The position numbers and the translations under genes are program-made. A stretch of 64,000 bases of DNA from Candidatus Chloroploca mongolica (GTDB lineage Bacteria > Chloroflexota > Chloroflexia > Chloroflexales > Chloroflexaceae): the NCBI RefSeq assembly GCF_004762035.2, contig NZ_SIJK02000018.1, positions 42,730 to 106,729 on the forward strand, read 5' to 3'. Positions 16,216 through 24,874 of the stretch are shown one piece after another (within the stretch, counting starts at the first letter, position 1; every line of letters starts with the position of its first letter). The notes under the pieces were generated by a model. The model searched no databases. It saw only the letters and a list, made by a program, of their open reading frames with translations, and was not told the DNA's origin.

Positions 16216-17154
16216 TTATGAAAAGAGTGCGCTCAGCGAGAGATCTTTATGAATACGCATAATTGCTTCGGCGAAGAGCGGGGCGACACTAATCGTGCGC
16301 ACGCGGGCCGACGAAGCCTCGCTACTTTGCGGGATCGTATTGGTAATCAAGGTCTCGATCAGATCCGAGCGTCCAATAATTGAGAGGGCATCAGCTGAAA
16401 AGACGCCGTGGGTTGCGCAGGCATAGACTTTGGTTGCCCCGCGCTCGATCAATGCCTCGGCGGCTTCAACGAGCGTGCTCCCAGTCGAGATCATATCATC
16501 AACAATGATCGCTGTTTTGCCTTCGACCTCACCAACCATTTCGAGCACCTCGGAGGTATCAGGCTCGGGGCGTTGTTTGGCAATAATCGCCAGGTTCGCC
16601 CCCATGCGCTCACGAAAGCGATTTGCTCGCCCCACCCCACCGGCATCCGGCGAAACGACAACCGGATTTGATAAGTTCATGGTGTGAATATAATCGGCCA
16701 GGAGCGGTCCAGCTTGCAAGTGATCAACTGGGATGTCAAAAAAACCTTCGATGGCCGGGGTGTGCAGATCCATTGTCAATACGCGATCAGCCCCGGCGGT
16801 ACGGATCAGGTTTGCGACCAGTTTGGCCGAAATAGGCTCACGTCCGGCCGTCTTCTTCTCTTGTTTGGCATACCCATAGTAAGGAATGACCGCGGTGACC
16901 CGGTTGGCTGAAGCCCGACGCAGGGCGTCGATCATCAGCAGCAACTCCATCAAGTGATGATCGACAGGATTGCACGTTGGTTGAATCACAAAGACATCGC
17001 AGCCCCGGACATTATCATGAATCTTGATCCTGGTCTCACCGTTCTTAAATTGACCAACCAACGCACGTCCAACTGACATACGCAGACACGTTGCAATCTC
17101 TTTTGCTAACTCGGGGTTGGCTGATCCGCTAAAGATGAGTAGCCGACCGTCCAT
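16216..17154 (-). CDS. prs: ribose-phosphate pyrophosphokinase
   Basis: A 312-residue PRPP synthetase converting ribose 5-phosphate and ATP to PRPP for nucleotide and histidine synthesis. It shows LLIFSGSANPELA at the N-terminus, the flexible-loop region YYGYAKQEKKTAGREPI, the metal/ATP site VLTMDLHTP, and the PRPP-binding loop TAIIVDDMISTGST. The ATG at 17154 is chosen because TAAGGA lies 8 bases upstream and the length matches the family; an in-frame start at 17223 would add 23 atypical residues. It lies near histidine genes that consume PRPP but is transcribed separately. Confidence 0.95.
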   Translation of the reverse strand: MDGRLLIFSGSANPELAKEIATCLRMSVGRALVGQFKNGETRIKIHDNVRGCDVFVIQPTCNPVDHHLMELLLMIDALRRASANRVTAVIPYYGYAKQEKKTAGREPISAKLVANLIRTAGADRVLTMDLHTPAIEGFFDIPVDHLQAGPLLADYIHTMNLSNPVVVSPDAGGVGRANRFRERMGANLAIIAKQRPEPDTSEVLEMVGEVEGKTAIIVDDMISTGSTLVEAAEALIERGATKVYACATHGVFSADALSIIGRSDLIETLITNTIPQSSEASSARVRTISVAPLFAEAIMRIHKDLSLSALFS

Positions 17155-17327
17155 CACTTCGTTCCTTATCTGTATGACTGATCCACAACCAGAAGCAAAA
17201 AAAAAGAAACACAGCAAAGCCATGCTCCACTGCGTTGGTGATCAGCGGTACTGGCGGTCATCGGAAATGCCGTAGGGCATTGTGCTCCACGCTCCACCTT
17301 TGATTCTGCCAGTCAGACAACATACAG

Positions 17328-17401
17328 TGGCTGCCGGGCCAGGATTCGAACCTGGACAGACGGATTCAAAGTCCGCCGTGCTACCATTACACAACCCGGC
17401 A
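17328..17401 (-). tRNA. tRNA-Gln (UUG)
   Basis: On the minus strand a full cloverleaf: acceptor TGCCGGG pairs with CCCGGCA over 7 bp, a D-arm with AATGGTAGC, an anticodon loop CTTTGAA with anticodon TTG, the T-loop GGTTCGAATCC, and an encoded CCA. Confidence 0.95.
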
Positions 17402-17411
17402 CCACGCTTCC

Positions 17412-17420
17412 ATTATAACA
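17412..17420 (-). promoter_or_regulatory. extended -10 promoter of tRNA-Gln
   Basis: The minus strand reads TGTTATAAT, ending 11 bases before the tRNA 5' end. No good -35 is seen. Confidence 0.6.
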
Positions 17421-17485
17421 CACTCTGCCAAGGACCTCACCGCATTCCCTCACGGTAAGGATTCACAGTTGGGGTAACAGGCAAG

Positions 17486-17520
17486 CCTGGGAGCGAGGGC
17501 GGGACGCCCTCGCTCCCAGG
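17486..17520. repeat. hairpin repeat, GAGCGAGGGC family, copy 1
   Basis: A perfect 15-bp palindrome (arms 17486-17500 and 17506-17520, loop GGGAC). A second copy lies at 31462-31500 with the same loop and with a G-C pair changed to A-T on both arms. Apart from this hairpin and the tRNA promoter I see nothing in 17402-17698. Confidence 0.85.
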
Positions 17521-17698
17521 CGAAGGGTGAACACGTACCTCTCACGCAGGGCAGGGCGGAGTGTGATACAATCATCGCGTACAAAATCAACCAGCGGTGC
17601 TGTTTTGTTACTGGACTGTTCGCGGTTCTTTGTCTCATCGGCAAGCCTGGATGGTGTGTATGCCTGAAAAAACAGTAAAGATGGAGTGAGGTGAGCTT

Positions 17699-18349
17699 GT
17701 GCGTTACGACATTACGAATATTGCGATTGAGGACTATTTGCTCGATTTGATGCCGCCCCGTGATCAGGTTCTGGCTAACCTTGAAGAACGTGCGCGTGTT
17801 CAAGGGCTGTCGCTGGTTGGTCCCGTGCAGGGCCAGTTTCTCTATCTGCAGGCGCTCTCTATGCAGGCCCGCAAGACGCTAGAGATTGGGATTACGACGG
17901 GCTATGCCGCGATGTATCTGCTGCGTGCCATGGTGCAGACCGATGGGCATCTGACGGCGATTGAACGCCATGCTGATCGCGTGGAATTTGCTTCGCAGTT
18001 GATTGGTCAGGCGGGCCTCAGTGAGAAGGTGACCATCCATCATGGTGAATGGGCCGAGGTGATGCCCACGCTTGACCATGACTATGACCTGATCTTTCTT
18101 GATGTGCTGCGAAGTGCTTCGAGTGAGGGCCATGCCCTTGAGTCACTTGAGTTGTGTGTTCCGTTGCTGCGCTCGGGCGGGCTACTCATTGCTGATAATG
18201 TGCTTTGTAGCGCTCAGGTGCTTGAAGAGGATGCCCCACCGCTGGTGCGTGGTATTCAGCAGTTCAACCGCACATTGATGAACCATCCCCAGCTCGAGTC
18301 AGTGATCCTGCCGCTGCGTGATGGGGTCGCGCTTAGCCGTAAGAAGTAA
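17699..18349 (+). CDS. class I SAM-dependent O-methyltransferase (family 3)
   Basis: A 216-residue enzyme like caffeoyl-CoA/catechol-type O-methyltransferases. Motif I is LEIGITTGYAAMYL, followed by the acidic ligand in LTAIERHADRV; DLIFLDVLRS and GGLLIADNVL are the later motifs that bind SAM and the metal. The Asn after the Asp in ADN is the usual metal ligand. The start is GTG, with GAGGTGA five bases upstream. The methyl acceptor is unknown. It is followed closely by the GAF-SpoIIE phosphatase gene, so the two may be co-transcribed. Confidence 0.9.
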   Translation: MRYDITNIAIEDYLLDLMPPRDQVLANLEERARVQGLSLVGPVQGQFLYLQALSMQARKTLEIGITTGYAAMYLLRAMVQTDGHLTAIERHADRVEFASQLIGQAGLSEKVTIHHGEWAEVMPTLDHDYDLIFLDVLRSASSEGHALESLELCVPLLRSGGLLIADNVLCSAQVLEEDAPPLVRGIQQFNRTLMNHPQLESVILPLRDGVALSRKK

Positions 18350-18365
18350 TGCTGTTGAGTTGAGC

Positions 18366-20249
18366 ATGCCTCCTTTTGATAGGCAACAACGCAACAATGA
18401 TCTCGCGATTCTCAGTGCTTTGGCCGCGACACTGCATCATGCGGTGGATCTGCGCGAGACGCTTGACATTGCTCTGGGCCATATTGTTGACCTGATGGGT
18501 CTGACAACCGGCTGGATTTTTCTCAAAGACGAGGGTGATCATTATACGCTGGCGGCGCGTCACCATGTGCCGCCAGCGCTTGCCTATCCTGGTCCGGCCT
18601 GGGATGGCGATTGCACATGCCAGGATCTTTGTCAGGCTGGTAAACTCGACCACTCGGTGGCAATGCTTGAGTGTTCGCGCCTCCGTGATGCCGTCGGTGA
18701 TAAACGTGGCCTTGCTCAGCACGCTTCGGTTCCGATCACCAGTACCGATGGGTTGCTGGGCTTGTTGAATGTCGCCACAACTCGCTGGGGCCGTCTTGCC
18801 CCTGCCGATCTGCAGTTGCTTACCATTGCGGGGCACATGCTTGGAATGGCGATGGCTCGCCTTCATCTCTACGAACAGGTGAAGGTGCGTCGGGTGCAAG
18901 AGCAACGTGCGCTGCTCTCTCTCTCGCAGGATCTCTTGATGAGTGAGTCACTTGAGCCTGCGCTGCAACGTTTGACTCGGGTGGGAACCCGTTTGCTCGA
19001 GGCCGATGCCTGTGCCTTTGTCGAGGCTGATGAACTCGCAGGCCGTGCGGTGCTGCGGGCGGCGCATGGTTGGCAGCTTCCCGCGCATGCACCCTGGCCG
19101 TTGCCCCTCGATCCCTCTAGTCCCCACCTCTGGTATTTGCCCGAACGCGCAACTAGTTTGAGTGATGAGGCACTGGCCGAGTTGCCGCCATTGCTGCGCC
19201 AGCAACACTTCAAAGGCTATCTTGGGCTACCGGTGGAACTGGGTGGTGTCCCGGTTGGGACGCTGATGGTGGCGAGCCGTAGCCCGCGACTGTTTCTTGA
19301 TGATGAAGCGCAGTTACTTGGCATTCTTTCTAATTTGCTGGTGCAGACCCTTGAACGTGAACGCCTCCAGTATGAGGCTATGGCCCGCGAAAAGCTTGAG
19401 CAAGAGCTTGAGCTTGCCCGTGAGATCCAGGCAAGTTTTTTGCCCAATTGTTGCCCGGTCATGGCTGGCTATCAAATCGAGGCCTATTACCGGGCGGCCC
19501 GTCAGGTTGGAGGCGATTTCTACGATTTTATCCCGTTGCCTGCACGTTCTGCGTCACCATCCGCCGTACCTTCTGTGCGAGCGCAGTCGTCTTCGGTGGT
19601 CTATCGCGGTGGCACGCGTATCGCAACACCTGAAGCGCCCGACCTCTCGACGGCACAGCGCATAGGGATTGTGATTGCCGATGTGACCGATAAAGGGGTG
19701 CCAGCGGCCCTCTTTATGGCCCTCTCGCGGACGCTGCTTCGAGCGACGGCGATTGATGGACGCCGCCCCGATGAGGTACTCGAGCGGGCCAATCGTCTGA
19801 TCCTCGCCGACTCACGGGCTGGGCTTTTTGTGACCTGTTTTTATGCGATCATCGAGATCGATACCGGGTTGGTCAGTTTTGCCAATGGCGGCCACAACTA
19901 TCCGTTGCTCTGGCAGGCGGCTACACGTACGGTACGCCCGCTACGTGCCCAGGGCATTGTGCTCGGCATTGTGCCTGAACCAACCTTTGAGTTGCAAGAG
20001 TTTGTGATGGCCCCCGGTGATGTGCTGCTCTTTTATACCGATGGCATCACTGAGGCAATGAATCAGGCCCGTGAGCTCTTTGGTGATGAGCGCTTGACCG
20101 AGATCTTGATTGCCAATCATCAGCGGAGTCCTGAAGAGATTATTCAGGCCGTCCTCGCCCACGTGACGGCTTTTGCCAGTGGGCAGAACCAGTCTGATGA
20201 TATCACGATGGTTGTTATCAAACGCAATGCTACGCCGTCGGCAGCGTAA
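18366..20249 (+). CDS. GAF-domain PP2C-type phosphatase (SpoIIE/RsbU-like)
   Basis: A 627-residue regulator. Two GAF domains cover about residues 13-170 and 185-335. The first has four close cysteines, C83, C85, C89 and C103, suggesting a metal or redox site. A short helical linker (AREKLEQELELAREIQASFLP) leads into the SpoIIE phosphatase domain (about 345-625), with GGDFYD (382-387), DVTDKG (439-444), NGGHN and QSDDIT as metal ligands. A Ser/Pro-rich insert of about 40 residues (391-430) interrupts the domain. Relatives dephosphorylate anti-sigma-antagonist proteins in partner-switching systems. The ATG at 18366 is used because earlier in-frame ATGs lie within the methyltransferase gene. The 3' end overlaps the convergent kinase gene by 20 bases. 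Confidence 0.9.
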   Translation: MPPFDRQQRNNDLAILSALAATLHHAVDLRETLDIALGHIVDLMGLTTGWIFLKDEGDHYTLAARHHVPPALAYPGPAWDGDCTCQDLCQAGKLDHSVAMLECSRLRDAVGDKRGLAQHASVPITSTDGLLGLLNVATTRWGRLAPADLQLLTIAGHMLGMAMARLHLYEQVKVRRVQEQRALLSLSQDLLMSESLEPALQRLTRVGTRLLEADACAFVEADELAGRAVLRAAHGWQLPAHAPWPLPLDPSSPHLWYLPERATSLSDEALAELPPLLRQQHFKGYLGLPVELGGVPVGTLMVASRSPRLFLDDEAQLLGILSNLLVQTLERERLQYEAMAREKLEQELELAREIQASFLPNCCPVMAGYQIEAYYRAARQVGGDFYDFIPLPARSASPSAVPSVRAQSSSVVYRGGTRIATPEAPDLSTAQRIGIVIADVTDKGVPAALFMALSRTLLRATAIDGRRPDEVLERANRLILADSRAGLFVTCFYAIIEIDTGLVSFANGGHNYPLLWQAATRTVRPLRAQGIVLGIVPEPTFELQEFVMAPGDVLLFYTDGITEAMNQARELFGDERLTEILIANHQRSPEEIIQAVLAHVTAFASGQNQSDDITMVVIKRNATPSAA

Positions 20250-21474
20250 AGCTGAAGGTGCTGCCCTGGCCTTCGATGCTGTTAACACTCAATCGCCCGC
20301 CATGACCCTCAACGAGGTGTTTGGCAATCGCTAGGCCCAGCCCGGTGCCGCCGGCATTGCGCGTGCGGGCTCGATCAACTTTGTAGAACCGCTCAAAGAT
20401 GCGCGGCAGATCCTGCGCCGGAATGCCCACTCCGGTATCACGCACGCTGATCTCGAGCCATGTGTTTGGGGTTCCATTGTTCGCGCCTTCGTCATTGTTC
20501 AAGAGGTGGGTGCAGATGATGACAATGCCCCCGGGTGAACTGAACTTGACGGCGTTGTGCAGCAGGTTGAGCAAGACCTGCCCAATGCGATCCCCATCCA
20601 TCAAGATCTGCAGATCCTCGTGACTATATTCTGCCGAGACCTCGATCTGTTTGCGCTCGGCCTGCGGTTTGATGCGCTCGATCGCACGCTCGATCACGGG
20701 TCTGACCGGGGTTGGGGCCAGTTTCAACGTCACGCGCCCCGATTCGATCTGCGAGAGTTCGTGCAGTTCGTCGACGAGTTGGGTGATGGCATCAACCTCT
20801 TCGGTCATTTGCCCGAGCATCCGCCGTGTTACGTCGGGTGGTGGCTCGGATTGCACGGTCTCAACCAGGAGTTTGAGTGAAGCAAGTGGGGTGCGTAGCT
20901 CATGCGAGACATTGGCAACGAGATCGCGGCGCGAGCGCTCGAGCATGCTGATCTGAGTCAGATCGCGAATCAAGATCAAGGCCCCTGATCCGGGTTGACC
21001 TGGTTCCAGCGCGTTGCACGAGAGGCGCAGGATGCGCCCGCTGATGATTGGCTTCATGGTCATCTGACGTGGTTCGCCATCGCGCAAGACTTCATCAACC
21101 AGCAGATCGGCCTGATGATCACGAAGCAGGGCGATCAAGCCCTGGCCGAGCACCGGGCGGTTCAGTTCAAAGGTTTCATTGGCGCTGCGGTTAAGGTAGC
21201 GCACCTGGCGGTTGCCATCCACGACGACGAGGCCAACGTCAATGGTTGCCGCGACTGCTTGAAAAAGGGGATGCTTCAATTGGTCAATCGGATCACCTGG
21301 CCCATGGCGTGGGGTAGGTTGGGGCGCAGTCTGGGGCAATGGCTCAACCTTGTCTGGGGCAATCTGGTTCCGAGGCTTGTGGTCTGCCATTTGTCTGACA
21401 CGGAAGAAGAGCCAAGCATTCAGTCCCAGACTGAGCAACAGGGCGATGGCAAGAACGAGTTCAACCGGGGTCAT
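20230..21474 (-). CDS. PhoR-like sensor histidine kinase
   Basis: A 414-residue kinase. One TM helix at about residues 4-26 anchors it, with no periplasmic sensor domain. A PAS domain (about 75-175) precedes HisKA with the phospho-acceptor histidine in VSHELRTPLASLK, then HATPase_c with the N-box GQVLLNLLHNAVKFS, G1 DTGVGIP, F-box FERFYKVD and G2 GGTGLGLAI. This layout is that of PhoR, the phosphate-limitation kinase, and the partner PhoB-like gene overlaps by ATGA. The phosphate role is inferred from architecture only; no pst or phoU genes are nearby. The gene ends inside the convergent phosphatase gene. Confidence 0.92.
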   Translation of the reverse strand: MTPVELVLAIALLLSLGLNAWLFFRVRQMADHKPRNQIAPDKVEPLPQTAPQPTPRHGPGDPIDQLKHPLFQAVAATIDVGLVVVDGNRQVRYLNRSANETFELNRPVLGQGLIALLRDHQADLLVDEVLRDGEPRQMTMKPIISGRILRLSCNALEPGQPGSGALILIRDLTQISMLERSRRDLVANVSHELRTPLASLKLLVETVQSEPPPDVTRRMLGQMTEEVDAITQLVDELHELSQIESGRVTLKLAPTPVRPVIERAIERIKPQAERKQIEVSAEYSHEDLQILMDGDRIGQVLLNLLHNAVKFSSPGGIVIICTHLLNNDEGANNGTPNTWLEISVRDTGVGIPAQDLPRIFERFYKVDRARTRNAGGTGLGLAIAKHLVEGHGGRLSVNSIEGQGSTFSFTLPTA

Positions 21475-22172
21475 AGGGGTGTTTCGTCCGGGGCTTCAAA
21501 GCGATACCCAATGCCCCGCACGGTCTGGATGTAGCGCGGACGTGCGGGATCGGGTTCGATCTTCTCGCGCAGCCAGCGGATGTGGACGTCGACGGTACGA
21601 CTGTCACCAATGAAATCGAGCCCCCAGACACGTTCGAGCAACAGGTCACGTGAGAGGGCGATGCCCCGGTTACGGAGCAGGCAGGTGAGCAGGTCAAACT
21701 CTTTCTGCGGCAACGTCAATTCGCTGCTCTCACACCAGGCTCGGCGGCTACTTGTATCAACCTTGATACTGCCTGCTTCCAGCACCTCGCGTGCGGACGT
21801 ACGTGGCTGCCGTTCGGTGCGCCGCATAATTGCGCGCACACGGGCGAGAAACTCACCGAGGCTAAAGGGCTTGCTGATATAATCATCGGCCCCTAGTTCC
21901 AGCCCTGCGATCCGGTCAACCTCATCCTGCCGGGCAGTTAACATAATCACCGGCAGATCACTCTCTTGTCGCAGAATGCGGCAGACCGAGAAGCCATCCA
22001 GCCGGGGCAACATAATATCAAGCACCATCAGATCTGGTTGTGCTCGTCGGGCAAGTTCCAGCCCCTGAACCCCATCGGTCGCCGTCAGCACCGTGTAGCC
22101 TTCGCGTTCAAGATTGTAGCGTAGCGTTTCGGCGAGGGTTGTCTCATCTTCGACGAGCAAGATGGTTGGCAT
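21471..22172 (-). CDS. OmpR/PhoB-family response regulator
   Basis: A 233-residue regulator. The receiver domain has acidic residues in LLVEDE, the phospho-acceptor Asp in LMVLDIMLP, and the conserved Thr and Lys in MLTAR and YISKPF. A winged-helix DNA-binding domain follows (LTLPQKEFDLLTCLLRN, SRTVDVHIRWLREKIEPDP, RGIGYRFE). The ATG at 22172 has GGAG six bases upstream; an in-frame GTG at 22184 would overlap that ribosome site and is less likely. It is followed by its kinase with a four-base overlap. Confidence 0.93.
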   Translation of the reverse strand: MPTILLVEDETTLAETLRYNLEREGYTVLTATDGVQGLELARRAQPDLMVLDIMLPRLDGFSVCRILRQESDLPVIMLTARQDEVDRIAGLELGADDYISKPFSLGEFLARVRAIMRRTERQPRTSAREVLEAGSIKVDTSSRRAWCESSELTLPQKEFDLLTCLLRNRGIALSRDLLLERVWGLDFIGDSRTVDVHIRWLREKIEPDPARPRYIQTVRGIGYRFEAPDETPL

Positions 22173-22184
22173 CGATTTCTCCAC

Positions 22185-22222
22185 AAAAAACCGGTGCCAG
22201 CATCTTTAGCGCTGGCACCGGT
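22185..22222 (-). terminator. terminator downstream of tRNA-Pro
   Basis: On the minus strand a perfect 12-bp stem (ACCGGTGCCAGC with its complement, 9-base loop) is followed by TTTTTT. It lies between the tRNA and the response regulator gene. Confidence 0.88.
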
Positions 22223-22250
22223 GCCGGTACATCCTCACGAAGAGGACAAA

Positions 22251-22327
22251 TGGTCGGGGCGGAGGGATTTGAACCCACGACCCCCGCGTCCCAAACGCGG
22301 TGCTCTACCGGGCTGAGCCACGCCCCG
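22251..22327 (-). tRNA. tRNA-Pro (UGG)
   Basis: On the minus strand acceptor CGGGGCG pairs with CGCCCCG, the D-loop is AGCCCGGTAGAGC, the anticodon loop TTTGGGA carries anticodon TGG, the T-arm is GTGGGTTCAAATCCC, and CCA is encoded. Confidence 0.95.
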
Positions 22328-22335
22328 TCTCTCTA

Positions 22336-22364
22336 AGAGTAGCAGGAAGCGTGCAGAATGTCAA
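22336..22364 (-). promoter_or_regulatory. promoter of tRNA-Pro
   Basis: The minus strand has a perfect TTGACA (22364-22359) and, after a 17-base spacer, TACTCT (22341-22336). Confidence 0.5.
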
Positions 22365-22381
22365 TTCGGGAAATGGGAGCT

Positions 22382-22434
22382 GGTTCTGCTGGGGTACGCT
22401 ACCCACAAAGCGGGTAGCGTACCCCAACAGAACC
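22382..22434. repeat. long intergenic hairpin
   Basis: Arms of 23 bases (22382-22404 and 22412-22434) with a single C-A mismatch and a 7-base loop. It lacks a U-tract, so it is not a classic terminator. Confidence 0.8.
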
Positions 22435-22471
22435 ATGTTCCTTGAGGGCCGCAGGCTTCCAGACTCCCTGA

Positions 22472-22480
22472 TGGTATACT
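22472..22480 (+). promoter_or_regulatory. extended -10 promoter of the his cluster
   Basis: TGGTATACT, an extended -10 with one mismatch, lies about 50 bases before the hisC ATG. Confidence 0.5.
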
Positions 22481-22528
22481 AAGGGCGCATAGTGCGATGA
22501 TGAAGAGAACAGGTAATGGTACACGTCT

Positions 22529-23620
22529 ATGACCCTTGCTGCTCGCTGGTTGCGTACAGAGATTGCTGATCTCGAGCCATATACGCCAATTTTGCCGCTT
22601 GATGTGCTGGCAAGCCGCCTCGGGTTGCCGGTCGAGCGATTGGTCAAACTTGATGCCAATGAGAATCCGTACGGGCCTTCGCCAGCAGCGCTGACAGCCC
22701 TGACGAGTGAGCATCACTACCATATCTACCCTGACCCCGGCCATACGGCATTACGGCAGGCGCTGGCACGCTACACTGGTCAGCCTGAGGAGGCGCTGGT
22801 GTGTGGAGCGGGTGCCGACGAGTTGATTGATATGATCCTGCGTCTCTGCCTCAATCCGGGTGATGCCATCATTGATTGCCAGCCAACCTTCGGGATGTAC
22901 CGGTTTGATACCCAGGTCTGTGGGGGGCGCGTGATCACGGTGCCACGTGGGGCCGCTTTTGAACTCGATCTTGACGCCATCGAGGCTGCCGCCGCAACAA
23001 GCCAGGCCAAAGTGCTCTTTTTGACGAGCCCGAATAATCCCACGGGCAATCTGCTTGCCCCCGAGGAGCTTGCGCGGCTTCTGCGCTTGCCGTTGCTGGT
23101 GGTGGTTGATGAGGCCTATATCGAATTCGCCGGTGTTGGTCAAGGGTTTGCCGGGTGGGTTGCCAGCCACGAAAACCTGGTAATCCTGCGCACCTTTAGC
23201 AAGTGGGCCGGTCTGGCGGGGTTACGTGTGGGTTATGCGCTTGTTCCGGGTTGGCTCGCCGAGCACCTCTGGAAGATCAAGCAACCCTACAATGTGAGTG
23301 TTGCCGCCCAGGCGGCCGCCGTTGCTTCGCTTGAAGATCGGCAATTGCTGCTTGAACGGGTTGCCCATCTGGTCAACGAGCGTGAACGGTTGCTCCCCCT
23401 GCTTGCCGAGGTGTCTTGGCTGCATCCGCAGCCGAGTGCGGCCAATTTCATTCTCTGTCGGGTCGAAGGGCGCAGTGCCCGCGAGGTCAAGGCAACCCTT
23501 GAGCAACAGGGCATTCTGGTGCGTTACTATCATACGAGCCTGTTGCGCGACTACATTCGCATCAGTATCGGTACACCGGCTCAGAGCGAGATTTTGCTTG
23601 AGGCGTTGCACCGCTTGTAA
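22529..23620 (+). CDS. hisC: histidinol-phosphate aminotransferase
   Basis: A 363-residue fold-type I PLP aminotransferase that makes histidinol phosphate from imidazole acetol phosphate and glutamate. It has KLDANENPYGPSP at the N-terminus, the SPNNPTGN motif, the PLP-contacting Asp in VVVDEAYIEF, and the Schiff-base Lys225 in RTFSKWAGLAGLRVGY. Arg near the C-terminus (YIRISIGT) binds the substrate. The nearby hisB and hisN-like genes support the assignment over related aminotransferases. The ribosome site is weak. A 150-base gap with a hairpin repeat separates it from the next his gene. Confidence 0.94.
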   Translation: MTLAARWLRTEIADLEPYTPILPLDVLASRLGLPVERLVKLDANENPYGPSPAALTALTSEHHYHIYPDPGHTALRQALARYTGQPEEALVCGAGADELIDMILRLCLNPGDAIIDCQPTFGMYRFDTQVCGGRVITVPRGAAFELDLDAIEAAAATSQAKVLFLTSPNNPTGNLLAPEELARLLRLPLLVVVDEAYIEFAGVGQGFAGWVASHENLVILRTFSKWAGLAGLRVGYALVPGWLAEHLWKIKQPYNVSVAAQAAAVASLEDRQLLLERVAHLVNERERLLPLLAEVSWLHPQPSAANFILCRVEGRSAREVKATLEQQGILVRYYHTSLLRDYIRISIGTPAQSEILLEALHRL

Positions 23621-23668
23621 GATCTGTGAGGTCTCAGGCGGGTTTTGTTGCTTAAAAACCATTAGATG

Positions 23669-23720
23669 GTAGTGCAGACTTCAGTCGGCTTCTGGCTCAG
23701 CCAACTGAAGTCCGCACTAC
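23669..23720. repeat. GACTTCAGTCGGC hairpin family, diverged copy
   Basis: Two 22-base arms (23669-23690 and 23699-23720) with an 8-base loop and two mismatches. It is related to the copies at 34354-34405 and 61513-61564. It lies within the his cluster, between hisC and hisN. Confidence 0.8.
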
Positions 23721-23773
23721 CTACGGCACAAACGGTAACGTTCCTACGAACCATCTCTAATGAGGAAGAAGCT

Positions 23774-24544
23774 ATGACCAACGAGTTGCAGGACATTCTT
23801 GATTTTGCCCATCGGCTGGCGTGGCAGGCGGGCAAGATTACGTTGCGCTATTTCCAGAGTGATCTGCTGGTTGATCGCAAGGCTGACGATTCACCGGTGA
23901 CGATTGCCGATCGTGAGACTGAGGCCTTTCTGCGGGCTGCGCTGAGCGAGCGCTATCCCGATCACGCGATTCTTGGCGAAGAAGAGGGTTTGACTGGCGT
24001 GGCGACGAGCAGCTATCGCTGGATCCTCGATCCAATTGACGGAACCAAAAGCTTCATTCGGGGGGTGCCGCTCTATGGGGTGATGATGGCCCTCTTGCGT
24101 GAGCACGAGCCAGTTGTGGGGGTCGTCAATATGCCTGCAACCGGCGAAATTGTGTACGCGGCGCGGGGCGCGGGTTGCTGGTGGAATGGTAGGCCGTGCC
24201 GGGTTTCATCGGTCAGTCGCCTGCGTGAAAGCCTGGTAGTCGCGACGATTGCGCACGGGTACGAGCAGTATGGCAAAGATGCTGCGCTTGCCCGCATCAT
24301 CGATGCGAGTGGGCTCTTTCGGACGTGGGGCGATTGTTACGGTCATCTGCTCGTTGCGACGGGGCGCGCCGAGGTGGCGCTTGATCCGATCATGAATATC
24401 TGGGATAACGCGGCGTTGCTGCCAATTCTTGAAGAAGCGGGCGGTACGTTTACCGATTGGCAGGGTGTGACAACGATTGAACGTGGCGATGGCATCAGTA
24501 CCAATGGCCTCGTCCTTGACGAGTTGATGGAGGTGATCGGCTGA
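23774..24544 (+). CDS. hisN: inositol monophosphatase family, probable histidinol-phosphatase
   Basis: A 256-residue Mg-dependent phosphatase of the IMPase fold. Metal-binding residues are in GEEEG, DPIDGTKSF and the late WDNAALLPILEEAGG; SPVTIADRETEAFLR is the usual N-terminal signature. The GTKSFIRG(V/I)PLYG segment and the placement between hisC and hisB favour histidinol-phosphate phosphatase, removing phosphate in the penultimate part of histidine synthesis, over inositol phosphatase or CysQ. The ATG at 23774 is preceded by GAGGAAGAA; the frame opens earlier inside the hairpin repeat. Its stop overlaps the next start (TGATG). Confidence 0.88.
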   Translation: MTNELQDILDFAHRLAWQAGKITLRYFQSDLLVDRKADDSPVTIADRETEAFLRAALSERYPDHAILGEEEGLTGVATSSYRWILDPIDGTKSFIRGVPLYGVMMALLREHEPVVGVVNMPATGEIVYAARGAGCWWNGRPCRVSSVSRLRESLVVATIAHGYEQYGKDAALARIIDASGLFRTWGDCYGHLLVATGRAEVALDPIMNIWDNAALLPILEEAGGTFTDWQGVTTIERGDGISTNGLVLDELMEVIG

Positions 24545-24870
24545 TGGAAGCGAATGACTATCAGCGTCTGGCCCTGCGTACCGAGGCCCCCGGACGTGAA
24601 CGTGACGACCGGTTGCTCAATGCAGCCCTGGGGCTTAGTGGCGAGGCCGGCGAAGTGGCCGATACACTCAAGAAATGGGCCTTTCACGGGCATCCACTTG
24701 ACGAAACGGCCCTGCGCAATGAGCTAGGCGATGTGCTCTGGTATGTCGCCCTGGCGGCTGATGCGCTCGGGTTGACCCTTGAGGAGATTATGGAGGCGAA
24801 TATTGCCAAGTTGCGCCGACGCTACCCCGAGGGGTTTAGCCGTGAACGCAGCCTGGAACGTAGTGAATAA
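24544..24870 (+). CDS. MazG-like nucleotide pyrophosphohydrolase
   Basis: A 108-residue all-alpha NTP pyrophosphohydrolase. The metal-binding ExxE...ExxD pattern is present in [15 protein letters not shown] and [15 protein letters not shown]. These enzymes hydrolyse nucleoside triphosphates to monophosphate and pyrophosphate. HisE (phosphoribosyl-ATP pyrophosphatase) belongs to the same fold, and this gene sits between hisN and hisB with start/stop overlap on one side and a 4-base gap on the other. A role on phosphoribosyl-ATP is therefore possible, but the sequence looks more like MazG than typical HisE. Confidence 0.88.
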   Translation: MEANDYQRLALRTEAPGRERDDRLLNAALGLSGEAGEVADTLKKWAFHGHPLDETALRNELGDVLWYVALAADALGLTLEEIMEANIAKLRRRYPEGFSRERSLERSE

Positions 24871-24874
24871 GCCT

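Noticed and set aside
17450..17803. Minus-strand gene in the gap upstream of the methyltransferase
   Set aside because: It overlaps the methyltransferase start and a hairpin repeat, with no domain.
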